DNA of 9,170 nt from Candidatus Omnitrophota bacterium (lineage in GTDB: Bacteria; Omnitrophota; Koll11; Pluralincolimonadales; Pluralincolimonadaceae). The position numbers and the translations under genes are program-made. A model generated the notes under the pieces. The model was not told the DNA's origin, ran no database searches, and saw only the letters and a list, made by a program, of their open reading frames with translations. Positions 5,906-9,170 of this stretch are shown piece after piece. Where the stretch lies: contig JAKLIT010000051.1 in the NCBI GenBank assembly GCA_022709465.1, forward strand, positions 1 to 9,170, given 5' to 3'. Positions within the stretch are counted from its first letter, which is position 1; each line of letters opens with the position of its first letter.

Positions 5906-8900
5906 TTACTTGCCTTCGATCCAGCTCTTGACGACAGGCGCGTTGACCTGCTTGTCAAGCAAACTCCTGACCTGCGAGAGCAGGGCCTTGAGCTCTGTCA
6001 TGTTATTCCTGAGGTCCTCGACCTCTTCTTCATCGGTGAGGTTGACCTCGCCGACCTCGCCCGTCGAGGGCACGAGATTATCGTATCCTTCCTTCATGGC
6101 TACCTGGGCGAGCTTTGCCCTCGTCTCCCTGATAAAATCGGTAATAGAATCGGCGGTCACGGAGCTTCCTATCTTGGCATTCGCGGCCTGCAGTTTACCG
6201 AGGTCGCCCGCAAGCTTCTGCAGAGCGCTGTACGCTTCGGCATTCTTTCCGCCCGCCGCTATCATTTTCTTTATGTCCTCGGCCGCCTTTGAAGCCGCTG
6301 CGGCCTGGTCCTTCGCCGCGATGAGCTCCTTGTTCGCCTTCGCTCCGTCCGGGCCAAGGGCGCTGATCGTCTGTTCGAGAGACCTTATCTTGCCGTAGAC
6401 CGTGTTCGTCCCGGCGGCGTCGGCTGTCGTGCCAAGCGTCGTTTCGACCCCGTCCACATAGGTCGTTATATCGGTCTTGAAGGCTGTTATATCGCCCTGC
6501 GCCGACGCTATCTTCCCGAACAGCGTGTTGGCCCCGGCAGCGTCCGTGGTCTTGCCGACCGTAGTGAGCAAGCTCGAAACGGACGTGTTGACGTCGGTCG
6601 TATCGTCCGGCAAAGTATTTACCTTCGAGAGCATCGTCTTCACGTTCGAATCGATAGTAGTAACCGTGGCATTGATCGAGTTGACCATACCTTCATCGGT
6701 GCCCGCGCCCGCGCCGACGCTCTCCGAAACGCTTAGCACCATGCTGTCCACCGCGTTCTTCGTTGGCTCTTCGCAGACAACCGTATATTCGCCCGCGCCC
6801 CATGCGCTCTGCGGTGTAAGGGCATATTCATAGATACCGGTCGTGCCGACTTCCGCCATCGCGGCCGCCGCGACCCTCGCGACGTTGTTCGCGTCGTAAA
6901 CGGTTATAGTCGGGGACATGCCGGTCGCGGTCCTGAACCTTATGTCTGTGGCCGTCCCGAATCCTGCGGATGTAGGCCTCGTAAGTATCTCGGCCTGGAT
7001 GCCCTTCGCGAGCTGCGCGGCAAGATTTTCCGCGACCGCCTCGGATATCGGCGTGGCTAGGTCGCCGCCTATCGCGCCTACCGTCTCTTCTATATTGTCG
7101 ACGACTGCCTTGACCGCCGCGATATCAGTCTTGACGGTGCTGATCTTCGCGTCGAGGTTCGTGCCTATGGAGGTCTCGAGCGTATCGATCTTCGCGCCTA
7201 TAGCGGTCGTCTGTGTTGCTAGGTCCGTGCCTATCGCCGTTTGCAAGTTCGTCAACTGCTGCGCGACCGTGGTGCCGAGGCCCGCTATCGACTTCGGTAT
7301 GTTAAGCGAGTAGCTGAGGCCCGATGAATAGGTCTCGCCGGAGTACAATATGTCGATCTTCGCGAAATACATCGCGTCCTGGTCCAGGCCTGTCGTCGGC
7401 CATTCCTGCCAGAAGACACCGTTCTGGTCGTACGCAGATGCCGTAAGGGTCTGTATCGGCCCGCCGGCGCTGTCGTATATATGCACGACACAGGATGTCG
7501 GTTTCGCCAGTATGACACCGCCCCTCTCCACCCATGAATTGATAAGGAACCTATCCTGTGAGGCGTCATAGGAGAAATTGCTCATGACGTGGTATTCGGG
7601 TGCCAGCGAGGACTCGCTCATCGTTATATTGATCACCTTATTGTCCTCGTCGGTCTCCCATCCGCGCTCCGCCTTGTCGAAATAATCCGCCCGCGACCAG
7701 TTCGTGTTGTACGAATCGCCGTACGGGTAATAATGCTCGATCGGCGAGGTGAGGTCGGCTTCCGACCACCCGGAGGAATCTATCACAAAGAGCTTGTCAA
7801 GATGGTCCCCTGAGGTCGCGCTCTTTACGTTCCAGGTGACCTTGTAATACTTGACCGTAAATACTTCATCCGAGATATCATATGCCCCGGACAGGCCCGC
7901 GCTGCTCGCCTGCACCTTTACTTTGACAAGCGTGCTCTGGATGTTCGGGACGGTCCAGGAGTAGCTGGTTATCCTTTCGACAGTGCCGCTGCCGTTATCC
8001 GGTATCGCCGTCGCGTTTATCTTAGTCCACGTCTCGTAGAGCGGCGAATCCGTCGAATAATACAGGTCCACTGTGCCTGCGCTTCCGGTCGTGCCCCAGT
8101 TGACGGTGGTGCCGGGCTTGAGCGCGTAGAGCGTCTCCCCGCCGTTGGGTATATTGACCCTGAACTTCGGTATTATCTTGAACGCCTCGGAGATATCCGT
8201 GATGTTGGAGTTCCCGGTGTCGGTGACCTTTATGTAGCACGTGCCTACGTTATCCGGGACGGACCAATCTAAGCTGTAGAGCCCCGCACCGTCATAGGCC
8301 GGCGTGCCGGTTATCGGCGTCGGCGACGTAAAGGCCGCGTTATCGTCATACTCCACGGTGAACGTCCTCTCGGTACTGCCGCTCCTCGTCCAGGTTATGG
8401 TGTTCGTCTCCGAGACCTTCCACGAGGACGCCGCTGACGGCTCGCTGACAGCCAATGACGCCTCCCCGACTACCTGGAACGGCGGGGAATCGCCGGTATA
8501 ATTCGGCATGAAGCTCTTCAACCTTATTATGATGCCGGGCCCCTCCGCGTCTTCCGTGACGACCCAGGGGAAACTGCTGTTCGGCATCGTCGTGCCTATC
8601 TGGGTCTCTACGCCGTCTTTCACATAATAGACGTTAAGCGCGCTCATCGCGCCGACAACCGCGTGCGATATCGTCACGGCTTCCCCGACTTCCCATATCG
8701 TGGTGGCGGTGGGATTCGTGACCTTGATGCCTTTTATCGTGAACGCTCCGGAACTCGAGGAGACATTCGTATCGGAGGTTATCCTGATCTTCGCGACGCC
8801 GTTCGACGGCGTGATCGTAGCCGGGATCGTCCACGAATATGTCCCCGCGGAAAGTAACACGGCGGAGCTGTTGACCGTGCTTGTGAAGTTCGTCCCGTCA

Positions 8901-9170
8901 GCCGCGTAATATATGTTGCATGTGGAGCCCGCTCCGGCCGCGGTCCATGTTATGCTCTGCGTCTGGCCCAGTTCCCATGTCGTCCCGGCCGCTGGCGCGC
9001 TTATCTTTATGCCTTTCAGGGTGAACTGCGCCGATTCTGCATAGAGCCCGGTGTCAGAACCGGAGACGACCTGTATCTTCAGTTTCGCGGTCGTCGAAGG
9101 GGTCAATATGGCGGTGTTCGGCGTCCATGAATACGTTCCGGCCGTGACATTTATCGGCGACGCGTTTATA
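5906..9170 (-). CDS. Giant modular surface/adhesin-like protein, 5' end outside window
   Basis: About 1,087 C-terminal residues are visible; the frame is open to the right edge, so the real start is beyond it. Order from the N-terminal side: at least five beta-sandwich repeats of about 90-105 aa (nt 9170 to about 7847) with signatures such as 'W..G....I.W....' and 'G.YSW.VP', like PF10342 Kre9/KNH-type repeats and the 'PNGGE' variant (NIPNGGETLYAL); a Trp/Tyr-rich beta region (about 7846-7289); a long coiled coil with Ile/Leu/Val heptads and repeats of the type AIGTDLAT/SIGTNLDA (about 7288-7007); another beta domain ending in a GIYEYALT...GEYTVV pattern (about 7006-6719); a twin-motif segment (about 6718-6347); and an Ala/Lys-rich helical C-terminus ending VNAPVVKSWIEGK. 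No transmembrane anchor, LPXTG or other sorting motif is seen at the C-terminus. It looks like an exported fibre or adhesin, perhaps trimeric through its coiled coil. Binding target and anchoring are unknown. It probably shares a transcript with the genes downstream. Confidence 0.9.
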   Translation of the reverse strand, partial: INASPINVTAGTYSWTPNTAILTPSTTAKLKIQVVSGSDTGLYAESAQFTLKGIKISAPAAGTTWELGQTQSITWTAAGAGSTCNIYYAADGTNFTSTVNSSAVLLSAGTYSWTIPATITPSNGVAKIRITSDTNVSSSSGAFTIKGIKVTNPTATTIWEVGEAVTISHAVVGAMSALNVYYVKDGVETQIGTTMPNSSFPWVVTEDAEGPGIIIRLKSFMPNYTGDSPPFQVVGEASLAVSEPSAASSWKVSETNTITWTRSGSTERTFTVEYDDNAAFTSPTPITGTPAYDGAGLYSLDWSVPDNVGTCYIKVTDTGNSNITDISEAFKIIPKFRVNIPNGGETLYALKPGTTVNWGTTGSAGTVDLYYSTDSPLYETWTKINATAIPDNGSGTVERITSYSWTVPNIQSTLVKVKVQASSAGLSGAYDISDEVFTVKYYKVTWNVKSATSGDHLDKLFVIDSSGWSEADLTSPIEHYYPYGDSYNTNWSRADYFDKAERGWETDEDNKVINITMSESSLAPEYHVMSNFSYDASQDRFLINSWVERGGVILAKPTSCVVHIYDSAGGPIQTLTASAYDQNGVFWQEWPTTGLDQDAMYFAKIDILYSGETYSSGLSYSLNIPKSIAGLGTTVAQQLTNLQTAIGTDLATQTTAIGAKIDTLETSIGTNLDAKISTVKTDIAAVKAVVDNIEETVGAIGGDLATPISEAVAENLAAQLAKGIQAEILTRPTSAGFGTATDIRFRTATGMSPTITVYDANNVARVAAAAMAEVGTTGIYEYALTPQSAWGAGEYTVVCEEPTKNAVDSMVLSVSESVGAGAGTDEGMVNSINATVTTIDSNVKTMLSKVNTLPDDTTDVNTSVSSLLTTVGKTTDAAGANTLFGKIASAQGDITAFKTDITTYVDGVETTLGTTADAAGTNTVYGKIRSLEQTISALGPDGAKANKELIAAKDQAAAASKAAEDIKKMIAAGGKNAEAYSALQKLAGDLGKLQAANAKIGSSVTADSITDFIRETRAKLAQVAMKEGYDNLVPSTGEVGEVNLTDEEEVEDLRNNMTELKALLSQVRSLLDKQVNAPVVKSWIEGK
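6386..6556 (-). repeat. Twin 16-residue motif in surface protein, 41-residue period
   Basis: Two copies, at 6556-6509 (GKTTDAAGANTLFGKI) and 6433-6386 (GTTADAAGTNTVYGKI), lie 123 bases apart and share 11 of 16 residues. Each is followed by a hydrophobic-heptad segment, so they probably break or cap a coiled coil at regular spacing. Confidence 0.8.
7847..9170 (-). repeat. Tandem Kre9/KNH-like beta-sandwich repeats in surface protein
   Basis: Five units can be delimited by eye: a partial one at the edge to about 9011, then about 9010-8729, 8728-8465, 8464-8171 and 8170-7847. The first units end in matching 'AQFTLKG' and 'AFTIKG' joints and are followed by IKI/IKV, while the later ones are much more diverged. 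The copies match as protein, not as DNA, so the duplications are old. The array may continue beyond the window. Confidence 0.8.

Noticed and set aside
9104..9106. TTG at 9106 as start codon of the surface protein
   Set aside because: The frame stays open to the window edge, and the residues before it (including AGTYSWTP) continue the beta-sandwich repeat, so this is mid-protein.

Overview
All recognisable genes in this window lie on the minus strand and read from right to left. They are tightly packed: most neighbours overlap or sit within about 12 bases of each other, and the only gap of any size is about 50 bases. This is bacterial DNA. It is fairly GC-rich yet favours ATA for isoleucine (11 of 17 Ile codons in the visible gamma subunit) and AGG for arginine. 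That codon habit, a very large Ig-like/coiled-coil surface protein and an unusual F-type ATP synthase together suggest an uncultivated or deep-branching Gram-negative lineage such as Omnitrophota or a relative. The taxonomy is inferred from style, not from a marker gene.

Right part (about 5285-9170): the 3' end of a very large exported protein is visible. It has a tandem array of Kre9/KNH-like (PF10342-type) beta-sandwich repeats, then a Trp/Tyr-rich beta region, a long coiled coil, another beta domain, a twin-motif segment and a helical C-terminus. A 28-nt hairpin follows its stop codon. Next comes a small secreted protein (189 aa by the start chosen here) made of one copy of an unrecognised beta module plus a helical tail.

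Middle part (3400-5301): a membrane-anchored diguanylate cyclase. Its periplasmic region holds two more copies of the same module plus tail, followed by one transmembrane helix and an intact GGDEF domain with an I-site. Its stop codon overlaps the start codon of the next gene by 8 bases.

Left part (1-3407): F-type ATP synthase genes in the order epsilon, c, b-delta hybrid, alpha, gamma (gamma runs off the left edge). Subunits a and beta are not in the window. The subunits are unusual in a coherent way. Delta survives only as its C-terminal domain fused to b. Alpha lacks the N-terminal helix that normally docks on the delta N-terminal domain. Epsilon has no C-terminal helical domain. Subunit c has lost the glycine motif of its first helix. 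The c-ring site has the essential carboxylate but not the Na+ ligands, which suggests proton coupling.

If the layout reflects one transcription unit, a surface protein, a periplasmic module protein, a c-di-GMP synthase sharing that module, and a remodelled ATP synthase are co-expressed. The most novel items are the three-copy module, the overlap of the GGDEF gene with the ATP synthase genes, and the remodelled peripheral stalk.
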